This document shows positions 1 to 7,652 of a stretch of DNA of 64,000 nucleotides, one piece after another. Position numbers and translations under genes: made by a program. The notes under the pieces were generated by a model that did not search any database, had not been told where the DNA came from, and saw only the letters and a program-made list of their open reading frames with translations. Position 1 is the stretch's first letter; every line of letters begins with the position of its first letter. The stretch comes from Rhizobium sullae. GTDB taxonomy: Bacteria; Pseudomonadota; Alphaproteobacteria; Rhizobiales; Rhizobiaceae. Where the stretch lies: positions 482 to 64,481 of the forward strand of contig NZ_FWER01000012.1 in assembly GCF_900169785.1 (NCBI RefSeq), in the 5' to 3' direction.

Positions 1-1838
1 GCAGGTTTTCTTCCGAAGCACCGGCGGTCGTGTGTACCAGCGGAGCGGAGAGATCGAACTTGTAGCTGCCGTCGGCGCCAACTGTGAGGGTGAAGACGGT
101 ATTGTGGCTGTTTACGCCGGTTGCGGTCAGAATGGTTTCGCCGTTCTCGTTTGTGGTCGTCGTATAGCTCAAAGCTTCCTGAACGCCGTGGCCACCGACA
201 TTGTAGATGGCCTTGGTTCCCTCGGGCGTGGTGAACGAAACGGATGCGACGCCGTCGGCACCGGCCGTGAACAGCGCGCCGGCAGCGCCGGTCACTGACT
301 TAGCATCGGCCACGTCACCGGTTCCGCCGTTGTTGCCAGGGAAGGCCGTCTGCGCTTCATCGTCCAACCCGGTTTGAGTGGTGAGGATGCTTGCCGTCGG
401 CGTGTCGTCGTTGATGGTAACAGTGAGCGAACCGGTTGCAGTGTCACCGTCGCCGTCCGTCGTGGTGAAGCCGATCGTGAGCGGCAAGTTTTCTTCGGAG
501 GTGCCAGCCGTCGGGTGAACCAGCGGAGCGGAGAGATCGAACTGATAGCTGCCGTCAGCGCCGACCGTCAGGGTGAAGACGACGGCGTGAGTGTCGACGC
601 CGGTGGCCGTCAGGACGGTTTCGCCGTTCTCGCCGGTGGTCGTCGTATAGCTCAAAGCTTCCTGAAAGCCGTGGCCGTCGACATTGTAGATTGCCTTGGT
701 TCCCTCGGGCGTGGTGAACGAAACGGATGCGACGCCGTCGGCACCGGCCGTGAACAGCGCGCCGGCAGCGCCGGTCACCGACTTCGCATCGGCCACGTCA
801 CCGGTTCCGCCGTTGTTGCCCAAGAACGCCGTCTGCGCTTCGTCGTCCGACACGGTTTGAGTGGTGACGATGCTTGCCGTCGGCGTGTCGTCGTTGATGG
901 TGACAGTGAGCGAACCCTTCGCGGTGTCGTTGTCGCCGTCGGTGACTATGTAGTTGATCGCCAGGGAGAGATCATCCTCGGCCGTGTCGCTGTCGGAATG
1001 AACGAGCGGCGCGCTGACGGTGAATTCGTAGGAGCCATCGGCATGAACGACGAGGGTTGCGACAGTCTGGCCGCTGGTGCCGCCGGTCGCCGTGAACGTC
1101 GTATCCGTGCCACTGATCGAAGGCTTGCCCCACTGGACGGATTCCGTGTGCGCGAAACCATCCTGACCCTGGTAGATGGCGCTGAAGCTCGTCTGTTCGC
1201 CGAGCACGATGCTCTTGAAACCGTCGGCGCCGGGCGTGAAGAGCGAGCCTGCGCCGCCGCTGAAAGTGGTAACGGTTCCTGCGTCGCCTTCGCCGCCGGC
1301 ATTGCCGGGGAAGATCTCCTGCAGGTCGTCGTTGATGACGGCTTCGTTTGCGGTCTCGTTGCCGTTCGGTACGTCGTCGTTGATGGTGACCGTGAAGCTC
1401 GTACCAACGGTATCCCCGTCGGCGTCGCTGGCAGTGACGCCGAACGAGAGGTCGATCTGCGTGTCCTGCGATTGCGTTTCACCTTGCGGATGGTCGATGC
1501 TGGTCAGCAGCTGGAAGCTGTAGGCGCCGTGCGCGGCCTTCGGATCGAGCGTGACGACGAAGACGTCGATGCGGCCTTCGCCGGATTCAGGGCCCGTATA
1601 GGCCGTCAGCGTGTGGCCGTTGCCGGAGATTTCGTAGTGGATTGCCGCACCGTGCGACGTCAGGCCTCCGGGGGCGTTCTGCGCGTCGAACGTCAGGTCG
1701 CGGTTGACGCCGTGGTCGGCGCCCCAGTCGACGCCGAGCGAAATGCTGCCAGTGATTGCAGGGCTCTCGCTGCCGAGGAGACCCGCTTCGCTAACCGTGC
1801 TGTTGTCCGTGGCGTCGCCGAGATCGATGCTTGGACCA
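1..1838 (-). repeat. Tandem coding repeats of about 155-162 codons in the adhesin gene
   Basis: The linker coding for INDD recurs with boundaries near 405, 888, 1374 and 1839, giving units of 483, 486 and 465 bp plus a partial copy at the edge. The two left-most copies (1-404 and 405-887) are nearly identical at DNA level. For example, a stretch around 700-772 is repeated unchanged 483 bp to the left, including the codons for FTTPEGTK. Older copies on the N-terminal side are more diverged. This gradient suggests recent duplication or gene conversion toward the C-terminal side. Confidence 0.85.
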
Positions 1839-2920
1839 TCGTCATTGATATCGATCGAGGCGATGCCGGTCGCGGAATCGCCGTCCTTGTCGGTGACGGT
1901 GTAGCTGAACTGCAGGCGAAGCGTGTCGGCAGCACCGGTCTGGCCCAGATCTGGATGATCGAGCGGGCCGGACTGGGTGAAGGTGAAAGCGCCGGTTTCG
2001 ATGTTGGTGACCTTGAGGACGAAGACGGGCGTGTCGCTGCCTTCGACCGTACCGGTGATCGTCAGGCCATCGGCCGAAACGGTGACGGTGACGGGCCTGC
2101 CGCCGGAGGTCAGGCCGTTCGGCACGCCGGTCGTGCTACCTTCTTCGTCGATATTCGTCGTGCCCACAAAGGCAATGCCGGTGATGACGCCGACATCCTC
2201 ACCGCCGTCGAAGCCGAACTGGCCGTTGACAGTCTGCTCTTCGAAGCCGCCCTCGCCGTTTGCCGTTTCTGTGAGCGTCAGAGGCTGCGTCCCAGAGATC
2301 ACCACCGGGACGTCGTCGAACAATTCCGGGCCATTGTCGGGGGTCGCATCCGGCTGCTGCGTATCCGCCAGAAGCTGCGCCAGTTCGGTCGGGGCGCCGC
2401 GATCCTGCTGGATCGTGTCCTGGAATTCGGCGCCGGAACTCGGCGCTGCCGGAGTTGCGGTATCCCCGCCATCCGGACCAGCCGCGACGTTGATGTTGCT
2501 GTCGTTCAGCGCCGCAATCACCGTGTCGCGCGGCAGCTCGACGTCGCCGAGCATGAAGGCCGGGACATGTAGGGCGCCGTTGACGATGACGATTTCCGTT
2601 CCGTCGGCCTGGACGAGCACCAGGTTGCTGCCCTCGATGCGGATGTCGTCGAGCGAGACACCGGCCGGAAGGTGAGCGATGTTGTTCTGATCCGGAACGA
2701 CCTGGTTCGGGCTGCCACTGGGAGGTGCGGGCGGAACGTTCTCGACGCGGTCAGTCTTCGGGGTCTGTTCGCTGCTCTGCGCCTGGGCGAGCTCGACGCG
2801 CTCAATTTCGGCCGGCTTTGCTTCGTCGTATCCTGCGGCTTCGCGAATGTCCGAAAGAAATTCGTGCGGCGCGTTTTCGCCATCGACGTTCGAAATGCGC
2901 AGATCTTCTTCGATAGACAT
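1..2920 (-). CDS. Giant T1SS-143-type repeat adhesin, N-terminal 973 codons (C-terminus off the left edge)
   Basis: The frame starting at the ATG complementary to 2918-2920 has no stop down to base 1, so at least 973 residues are encoded and the protein continues outside the window. Residues 1-230 are acidic and Pro/Gln-rich and begin MSIEEDLRISNVDGENAPHE. They include a hydrophobic segment around residues 85-145 (LPAGVSLDDIRIEG onward) that resembles the retention or prefix module of BapA/LapA-type adhesins. From about residue 240 on, Ig-like units of 155-162 residues repeat, each ending in a TINDDxPxAS linker and carrying DxDGDxATG acidic turns typical of Ca-binding VCBS/T1SS-143 repeats. 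By family knowledge such proteins are exported by type I secretion and held at the surface for biofilm or host attachment. The C-terminal RTX secretion signal is not visible. No T1SS genes lie in the window. Identification is strong at the repeat level and moderate for the adhesin role. Confidence 0.85.
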   Translation of the reverse strand, partial: MSIEEDLRISNVDGENAPHEFLSDIREAAGYDEAKPAEIERVELAQAQSSEQTPKTDRVENVPPAPPSGSPNQVVPDQNNIAHLPAGVSLDDIRIEGSNLVLVQADGTEIVIVNGALHVPAFMLGDVELPRDTVIAALNDSNINVAAGPDGGDTATPAAPSSGAEFQDTIQQDRGAPTELAQLLADTQQPDATPDNGPELFDDVPVVISGTQPLTLTETANGEGGFEEQTVNGQFGFDGGEDVGVITGIAFVGTTNIDEEGSTTGVPNGLTSGGRPVTVTVSADGLTITGTVEGSDTPVFVLKVTNIETGAFTFTQSGPLDHPDLGQTGAADTLRLQFSYTVTDKDGDSATGIASIDINDDGPSIDLGDATDNSTVSEAGLLGSESPAITGSISLGVDWGADHGVNRDLTFDAQNAPGGLTSHGAAIHYEISGNGHTLTAYTGPESGEGRIDVFVVTLDPKAAHGAYSFQLLTSIDHPQGETQSQDTQIDLSFGVTASDADGDTVGTSFTVTINDDVPNGNETANEAVINDDLQEIFPGNAGGEGDAGTVTTFSGGAGSLFTPGADGFKSIVLGEQTSFSAIYQGQDGFAHTESVQWGKPSISGTDTTFTATGGTSGQTVATLVVHADGSYEFTVSAPLVHSDSDTAEDDLSLAINYIVTDGDNDTAKGSLTVTINDDTPTASIVTTQTVSDDEAQTAFLGNNGGTGDVADAKSVTGAAGALFTAGADGVASVSFTTPEGTKAIYNVDGHGFQEALSYTTTTGENGETVLTATGVDTHAVVFTLTVGADGSYQFDLSAPLVHPTAGTSEENLPLTIGFTTTDGDGDTATGSLTVTINDDTPTASILTTQTGLDDEAQTAFPGNNGGTGDVADAKSVTGAAGALFTAGADGVASVSFTTPEGTKAIYNVGGHGVQEALSYTTTTNENGETILTATGVNSHNTVFTLTVGADGSYKFDLSAPLVHTTAGASEENL

Positions 2921-3130
2921 TGACGGTACCCCAAATGAACAACTGGGGTGCAATCAATTACGCGGACGTCCCGATTGCAATACTTCCTTAACCACGCAGA
3001 TATAGCCGATTATGCATCCCCCCAAAAATGTTCAGGAAGGGTTAACCCTGCGGGGCAGTTTTCGGGCCGGAACGATAAAATTTGAATAAAATTAAGCGAT
3101 TAGCAGCACAGGCTTTACCCTCAAAAGTAA

Positions 3131-3158
3131 GTGGCGGCCCGTTTCAACGAGCCGCCAC
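3131..3158 (-). terminator. Terminator of the VOC/DUF1579/DUF899 operon
   Basis: GTGGCGGC at 3131-3138 pairs with GCCGCCAC at 3151-3158, with an extra CG/CG pair inside. On the minus strand the hairpin follows the VOC stop codon by about 40 bases and is followed by a short T-rich run (TTACTTTTG). Confidence 0.65.
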
Positions 3159-3200
3159 CGGTCATTTTCAATATTTCGATTCGCCGTTTCAGTGACTGGA

Positions 3201-3983
3201 TCAGCGGCCCGGCGCCACGAGGCAGAAGAAGGCGCCCTGCGGGTCCGTCGCATTGATGATCCAACTGCCGCCGGGCACTTCCATGGGACCGACGACTATC
3301 TTACCGCCGCCCGCATTGACGCGTTCGATGGCGCTGTCGATCGCAGGCACGTTGAAGTAATAGCCCCAATAGCACATCGGCACATTGGCAGGTTTGGTCA
3401 TCATGCCGCCGATCTGCTTTCCGTGTTCGGCGAAGATGCGATAGGCGCCCATCTCGCCCATGTCGAAATCGTGGTCCTTGGTCCAGCCGAATATCTTCGA
3501 ATAGAAGGCGAAGGCTTCCTCCATATCGCCGCCCATCAGTTCGTGCCAGCCGATATGGCCGGGCGCATTCATGGGCAGTTCCGGCTGCGGGTTTTCCATC
3601 GGCAGCGGCGTCATGATGCCGAGGACGGCGCCATGCGGGTCGGCAACGATGGCGAAGCGGCCGATCGTCGGGATATCTTCGGGTGGGCGGCGCACCTGGC
3701 CGCCGTTTGCCTCGTAATCCTTCGCCGTCTGGTCGACGTCGTCAACGCAGACATAGCCCGTCCAATTCGGCGGAATGCCCTGCCCTTCGAGTTCGGCCGG
3801 GAACGTCATCATGCCGGCAACGCCGCGGCCGTCCGCCTCGAAGATGGTGTAGGGAGGCATCTCCCCTATCGTCATCTCCTTGGTCGTCCAGCCGACGACC
3901 GAGCCGTAGAATTTTGCAGCTGCCGCGGTATCGGGCGTCATCAGTTCGCACCAGATGAATTTTCCATGTGTATCGGAAGCCAT
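3201..3983 (-). CDS. VOC-family protein with two glyoxalase-like domains
   Basis: The 260-residue product starts MASDTHGKFIWCELMTPDTA and consists of two VOC half-domains of about 120 residues. The first (about 8-125) has the FYGSVVGW motif and the second (about 140-258) has FYSKIFGW. Tandem VOC proteins of this size resemble the 27-kDa antigen Cfp30B group, whose substrates are mostly unknown; glyoxalase, dioxygenase and drug-binding relatives exist. It is the last gene of a leftward operon after DUF899 (4529-5254) and DUF1579 (4029-4499) and is followed by a hairpin terminator. The start is preceded by a purine-rich AGGAAAAAGATC. The family call is firm; the substrate is not known. Confidence 0.85.
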   Translation of the reverse strand: MASDTHGKFIWCELMTPDTAAAAKFYGSVVGWTTKEMTIGEMPPYTIFEADGRGVAGMMTFPAELEGQGIPPNWTGYVCVDDVDQTAKDYEANGGQVRRPPEDIPTIGRFAIVADPHGAVLGIMTPLPMENPQPELPMNAPGHIGWHELMGGDMEEAFAFYSKIFGWTKDHDFDMGEMGAYRIFAEHGKQIGGMMTKPANVPMCYWGYYFNVPAIDSAIERVNAGGGKIVVGPMEVPGGSWIINATDPQGAFFCLVAPGR

Positions 3984-4028
3984 GATCTTTTTCCTTTTCG
4001 TGCGTGTGAGGTCGGGCTTGGTCCGGAA

Positions 4029-4499
4029 TCACGGCTTGCGCGTGTAATGCGCCTCCATGAACTGCTTCCAACTGCCGTCCGGCTGCTTGGCCGCCGAGTT
4101 GAACGTGCGGTGATCGTCGTCGATGAAGATGATCTGCTCGCGGTAATCCTGTTCGGCGCCTTTGTTCTCGAAATCGGGGCCGCGGGTGTAGAGGCTGAGC
4201 ACCTTGCCGTCCGGCGAGGCGTCGCCCTCATAGACCCACAGATGGTCCATCATCGAGCCGATCCACGTACCGACATATTTACCCTTGGTGGCATTGTAGC
4301 CGAGGGTGAGCATGGTGGTGGCGGCACCTCCGCCCGGCATTTCGCCGTTGCCTTCGGCCACGAACCAGATGCCGTGCAGCGACCGCACGATCTCCGTCCA
4401 TTGCTGGTCACCGCTCATTTCGGGCGCGGTGACATCCCATACGCCCACCAGCTTTTCGAGGAAGCGATGCTCCTCCAGCACTTGTGCTTTTTCCATCAT
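4029..4499 (-). CDS. DUF1579 family protein
   Basis: This 156-residue cytoplasmic-looking protein has no signal peptide. It begins MMEKAQVLEEHRFLEKLVGVW and contains the DUF1579 hallmarks of a GxW core (LVGVWDVTAPEM) and the later Y-x-G-T-W segment (GKYVGTWIGSMMDHLW). The family is lipocalin-like and of unknown function. Two adjacent ATG codons (4499 and 4496) follow AAGGGAGAAGG; either could be used. The gene lies between a VOC gene and a DUF899 gene with gaps of 45 and 29 bp, so the three are almost certainly co-transcribed under the divergent MarR regulator. Confidence 0.8.
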   Translation of the reverse strand: MMEKAQVLEEHRFLEKLVGVWDVTAPEMSGDQQWTEIVRSLHGIWFVAEGNGEMPGGGAATTMLTLGYNATKGKYVGTWIGSMMDHLWVYEGDASPDGKVLSLYTRGPDFENKGAEQDYREQIIFIDDDHRTFNSAAKQPDGSWKQFMEAHYTRKP

Positions 4500-4528
4500 C
4501 CTTCTCCCTTGGGTGATGTTCGCAGGTT

Positions 4529-5254
4529 TCAGTGACGGGATTGCGTCTTCGGAGCATCCTCGTATTCGTCGTGGCGCTTGACGAAATCCATCGTGCCGTT
4601 TTCGTTTCGGCCTTTCGGCGCGCGGTCGAGGATCATCAACGTGCCGATCAACTCCTCCGGCCCACGAGCGTAGCTAGAGTAGGTGTGGAAGATTTCACCC
4701 TTCTCGTTCTTGTAAAAGGAGCTGATGCCCGGCAGTTCATCATGGGCCTCGGCGGGATCGATCGCCGTGAAATTATAGAAGACCTTGTCCTTGGCGAGAT
4801 CTTCCTTGGTGAAGGAGACGTGGTAGTCGAAATTGAAATCGCTGCCGAAGGACGATACCCAGGGGAATTTCCAGCCCATGCGCTTCTTGTAGGCCTCGAT
4901 CTTGGCAAGCGGCGCGCGCGAAACCGCGACCCAGGTGACGTCGTGATGGTTGAGATGCGGCAGCGCGCCATCCACGTGGTCTGAGAGGAACGAGCAACCG
5001 GGGCAGCCGGCCTCCCAATCGGGACCAAGCATGAAGTGGTAGATCATCAGTTGACTGCGGCCGTCGAAGAGATCGGAAAGGCTTTTCTTTCCCTGTGGCG
5101 TGTCGAAGACATAGTCCTTGTCGACCTTGACCCAGGGCATGGCCAGGCGCTCGGCATTGATCCTGTCTCTGAGATGCGTTTCTTCTTTCTCCTTCAGAAG
5201 AAGCGCACGGCGGGCTTCGAGCCATTGTTCACGGGAAACGACTTGATTCTGCAT
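4529..5254 (-). CDS. DUF899 thioredoxin-fold protein
   Basis: The 241-residue product starts MQNQVVSREQWLEARRALL. A longer reading to 5305 would add an Arg-rich leader, but GAGGAGGGCG lies just before the ATG at 5254, which I prefer. The segment DWEAGCPGCSFLSDHVDG (cysteines 84 and 87) and the following SRAPLAKIEAYKKRMGW are characteristic of the DUF899 family, which has a thioredoxin-like fold with a CxxC pair. A redox or peroxide-linked role is plausible but unproven. It is the first gene of the leftward operon and is divergent from a MarR gene at 5345, with 90 bp between them. Confidence 0.85.
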   Translation of the reverse strand: MQNQVVSREQWLEARRALLLKEKEETHLRDRINAERLAMPWVKVDKDYVFDTPQGKKSLSDLFDGRSQLMIYHFMLGPDWEAGCPGCSFLSDHVDGALPHLNHHDVTWVAVSRAPLAKIEAYKKRMGWKFPWVSSFGSDFNFDYHVSFTKEDLAKDKVFYNFTAIDPAEAHDELPGISSFYKNEKGEIFHTYSSYARGPEELIGTLMILDRAPKGRNENGTMDFVKRHDEYEDAPKTQSRH

Positions 5255-5321
5255 CGCTTGCGCCCTCCTCCGGCGCCGCCGGCTCGAACCGGCATTCGTT
5301 TTCATTCACTTGACTAAATAC

Positions 5322-5333
5322 ATTGATATCAAT
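5322..5333. promoter_or_regulatory. Candidate MarR operator
   Basis: ATTGATATCAAT is a perfect 12-bp palindrome in the 90-bp space between the DUF899 gene and the divergent marR gene, 11 bases before the MarR start codon. MarR proteins normally autoregulate through such short dyads. The assignment is by position and symmetry only. Confidence 0.5.
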
Positions 5334-5344
5334 AGAGATAGAGC

Positions 5345-5791
5345 ATGTCAAACGTGATAGAAATTCCCCTTTCGACGACACTGCTGGTGCGGGACACCTG
5401 CCTGTGCCTGCATGTTCAGCGCGCCGCTCGGGCGCTTGCGCGGCTCTTCGACGATGCACTTCGTCCGGTTGGGCTCACCAACGGGCAGTTCTCGCTGATG
5501 ATGTCGCTCAACCGGCCGGAGCCGCCGCCGATGGGTCCGGTCGCCAATCTTCTCGCCATGGATCAGACGACGCTGACGGCGGCGCTGAAGCCGCTGCAGC
5601 GCCGTGGCTGGGTAAATGTAACGCAAAATCCGAAAGACAAGCGGGGGCGGCTGCTCAGCCTGACGCCGGAAGGCAAAGCGGTGCTCACCGCGGCACTGCC
5701 AATCTGGAAACGGACGCATGCGGCGCTGGACGAGATGCTGCCGGACGGCAGCGGCGACCGGCTGAGAAGCGATCTGCGGGCGCTGGCGTAA
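5345..5791 (+). CDS. MarR-family transcriptional regulator
   Basis: This 148-residue protein has the MarR winged-helix layout. An N-terminal dimerisation helix (LCLHVQRAARALARLFDDAL) is followed by the helix-turn-helix around 45-95 (NLLAMDQTTLTAALKPLQRR) and the wing with the D-x-R-G-R signature (NPKDKRGRLLSLTPEGKA). It is divergent from the DUF899/DUF1579/VOC operon and is likely its repressor. The ligand is unknown. Its stop codon abuts the stop codon of the convergent RES toxin gene with no spacer. The start ATG follows AGAGATAGAGC. Confidence 0.85.
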   Translation: MSNVIEIPLSTTLLVRDTCLCLHVQRAARALARLFDDALRPVGLTNGQFSLMMSLNRPEPPPMGPVANLLAMDQTTLTAALKPLQRRGWVNVTQNPKDKRGRLLSLTPEGKAVLTAALPIWKRTHAALDEMLPDGSGDRLRSDLRALA

Positions 5792-6544
5792 TCAGCGGGT
5801 AATGCGCTGATCGTTGCCGAAATCGCCCCTGGCGAAGCCGATCCGCATCTTCGGAAACTCGCACAGCGCCTGAACGCCTGTTGCTGAAAGCCGGATGCGC
5901 CACGTCTGACGCTCGACCGGCTCGCGGGCGCTGAAGGCTCTCGCCGTCAGGAGCGCGATATTCTTGCCGTGGTGCGGATCCCGGACGGATTCGTAAAGGA
6001 TCGCCTCAGTGCCGATCGCGCGGGCAGAATCGGCAAGCGCCTGGCAGGGTTCGTAGTTCAGCGGATCGGTCCATGCCGGGCGGTCGCGGTTCAGCGGCGG
6101 CTCGGTCAGATCGAGCGCGGCCTTCGTCGCGACGAGAGCGGCAAAGGCGGTGTATTCGGCCGCATTCGCAGGCAGCGGCGTTTCAGGCGAATCCGCGAAA
6201 AAGAGCAGGCGATAGAAGGCCATCTCGGCGAGCGCCGTCTCCACCTTTTCGGAAGCGTAGAAGACACCGAGCGTGCGCCCGGCCCTGCGGAAGCGCGAGC
6301 CGTGCGGATAGACGGCACCGTAGCGGAACGGCGTGGCGAGCAGATAATCGAGACCGGCGCATTCCGGCGGCAGCGCCGGCTTGCTTTCCTCAAGGAGTGT
6401 CTCGAGCAGTGCCTGCTCCTCCAGCGTATCGACGAGCTTCAGCGTGGAGATATGATGCTGCGCCTCCACCAATCGCCAGAAACCGCCGGAGGCCGCGCAG
6501 GTTTCAGACGAGAGCGCGGCGGGCGTCCAGATAGGCAAGGACAT
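5792..6544 (-). CDS. RES-domain NAD-consuming toxin
   Basis: This 250-residue protein belongs to the RES family, named for conserved Arg, Glu and Ser residues. Visible elements are GFWRLVEAQ near residue 21, YRYGAVYPHGSRFR-like text near 75-85 (read as FRYGAVYPHGSRFRR), VFYASEKVETALAE near 95-110 carrying the Glu, and the C-terminal ESVRDPHHGKNIALL. RES toxins degrade or phosphorolyse NAD and arrest growth. It lies downstream of, and overlaps by 41 bp, a gene of the matching antitoxin class (6504-6893). That arrangement is diagnostic of a type II RES-Xre module and suggests translational coupling, since no strong ribosome site precedes 6544. Confidence 0.88.
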   Translation of the reverse strand: MSLPIWTPAALSSETCAASGGFWRLVEAQHHISTLKLVDTLEEQALLETLLEESKPALPPECAGLDYLLATPFRYGAVYPHGSRFRRAGRTLGVFYASEKVETALAEMAFYRLLFFADSPETPLPANAAEYTAFAALVATKAALDLTEPPLNRDRPAWTDPLNYEPCQALADSARAIGTEAILYESVRDPHHGKNIALLTARAFSAREPVERQTWRIRLSATGVQALCEFPKMRIGFARGDFGNDQRITR

Positions 6545-6893
6545 CGGTTAATCCGGAAATGCTGACGATCTTTTCGAGCGGTGCGGCGCCGAGCACCCCG
6601 TTGGCATTGCGCAGCCATTGCCTTGCAACCGCCTCGTCGCCACCAACGATCGCGTCCAGCGAGCGAAAGAGGCGGACAAGCAGGACCGCCAGCTCAAAGG
6701 ACTTGCTGCCGCGCTCCAGCAAGTGATCCTGCCGCTTCATGCGCGAGACGGTGGCTTCCGACACGCCGAGAACGGCAGCGAGCACACGGGCACTGATGCC
6801 AAGCCGATCCGCGGCACTGACTGCCGCCTTGGTGATCACCGCGGCTTCGGAGGTCCTGCGGCTGTCCTGAAGGTGCAACGCGGTCATCGGCAT
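6504..6893 (-). CDS. Xre/MbcA/ParS-type antitoxin (DUF2384)
   Basis: The 129-residue product has an N-terminal helix-turn-helix (LGISARVLAAVLGVSEATVSRMKR, about residues 32-55) and a C-terminal toxin-binding domain (ARQWLRNANGVLGAAPLEKI onward) typical of DUF2384 partners of RES toxins. The ATG at 6893 and an in-frame ATG at 6887 are both possible; the second is better spaced from GGAAAGGAT. The antitoxin gene comes first in the operon, as is usual for this family, and probably represses its own promoter in the AT-rich region at about 6895-6940. Confidence 0.88.
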   Translation of the reverse strand: MPMTALHLQDSRRTSEAAVITKAAVSAADRLGISARVLAAVLGVSEATVSRMKRQDHLLERGSKSFELAVLLVRLFRSLDAIVGGDEAVARQWLRNANGVLGAAPLEKIVSISGLTDVLAYLDARRALV

Positions 6894-6954
6894 ATCCTTT
6901 CCGTGGAAACAATATAGCGAATTTATTTCAGATGAAAAGACGGCGGCTTGTTTC

Positions 6955-7097
6955 TTCGCCCGGCGGGGAGAAGTGCGGGGAGGCGATGAGGGGTTAGCGG
7001 CGCAGAGCGAACGTCTGAGCGAAACAAGGGCCGCGTTTGCCGCGCCGCCCCCTCATCTGTCCTGACGGACATCTTCTCCCCCGTGGGGAGAAGGGGA
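6955..7097. repeat. RIME-like intergenic palindromic repeat
   Basis: This GC-rich segment carries the text CCCCTCATCTGTCCTGACGG and ends with the perfect hairpin CTTCTCCCC (7073-7081) / GGGGAGAAG (7085-7093). It matches the style of Rhizobium intergenic mosaic elements and of the copies near 39.9 and 63.3 kb. It sits just after the ohr stop codon, so it may also end ohr transcription. Confidence 0.6.
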
Positions 7098-7105
7098 AGC
7101 TCGAT

Positions 7106-7528
7106 TTAAGCCACCGTGACCGGAACTTCGGTCGAGGTGCGCATCGCGTGGCTGTAGGGGCAGACGATGTGGGCGGCGGCGGCGAGCTTTTCAGCCTCGG
7201 CCTTATCCAGGCCAGGAATATTGACGGTGAGCGCCACTTCGATGCCGAAGCCCGTACCGTCTTCGCGCGGGCCGATGCCGACCTTGGCGGAAACCGTGGT
7301 GTCTTCCGGAATCTTGACCTTCTGCTGGCCCGCGACAAATTTCAGGGCACCGAGGAAGCATGCGGAATAGCCGGCGGCAAAAAGCTGTTCGGGATTGGTG
7401 CCCGTTGCGCCGTCGCCGCCGAGTTCTTTCGGAACCGTCAAGGTCACGTCGAGAACGCCGTTTTCCGAAACGGCGCGGCCTGCGCGGCCACCGGTGGCGG
7501 AAGCTTTGGTCGTATAGAGAATGGGCAT
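7106..7528 (-). CDS. ohr: Organic hydroperoxide resistance protein Ohr
   Basis: This 140-residue OsmC/Ohr-family thiol peroxidase reduces organic hydroperoxides. The two redox cysteines are in AGYSACFLGALKF (Cys57) and AHIVCPYSHAMR (Cys123), and the catalytic Arg region is GGRAGRAVS near residue 17. The chosen ATG at 7528 follows AAGGAGACAGAC and gives the standard length; an upstream frame extension to 7600 runs into the operator region and is rejected. It is divergent from its regulator gene ohrR (7653-8120), with dyad operators between them. Confidence 0.95.
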   Translation of the reverse strand: MPILYTTKASATGGRAGRAVSENGVLDVTLTVPKELGGDGATGTNPEQLFAAGYSACFLGALKFVAGQQKVKIPEDTTVSAKVGIGPREDGTGFGIEVALTVNIPGLDKAEAEKLAAAAHIVCPYSHAMRTSTEVPVTVA

Positions 7529-7568
7529 GTCTGTCTCCTTTGCGTTGGGGTTGGATTTCGTATATTGC

Positions 7569-7581
7569 ACAATTAAATTGT
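7569..7581. promoter_or_regulatory. OhrR operator, site 1
   Basis: ACAATT-A-AATTGT is a perfect 13-bp dyad in the ohr-ohrR intergenic region. It agrees with published OhrR boxes, which are AT-rich and centred on ACAATT/AATTGT. It lies 41 bases upstream of the ohr start and 71 bases upstream of ohrR. Confidence 0.75.
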
Positions 7582-7595
7582 ACGCAAGTGAATTT

Positions 7596-7606
7596 TGCAA
7601 ATTGCA
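7596..7606. promoter_or_regulatory. Possible OhrR operator, site 2
   Basis: TGCAA-A-TTGCA is a perfect 11-bp dyad centred 26 bp from site 1 and nearer to ohrR. It could be a second OhrR site used for autoregulation. The sequence differs from site 1, so the link to OhrR is inferred from position. Confidence 0.4.
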
Positions 7607-7652
7607 TTCGGAATCTGAAAAGAGGAGAATTGCACCTCAAAGGAACAGGATC

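Noticed and set aside
1-1838. Regularly spaced repeats considered as a CRISPR array
   Set aside because: Units are about 480 bp, lie in one open frame and encode protein domains.
374-2572. A 732-codon open frame on the plus strand
   Set aside because: It is antisense to the adhesin gene. It lacks family sense and arises from GC-rich codon bias; the minus-strand frame shows clear repeat-domain protein.
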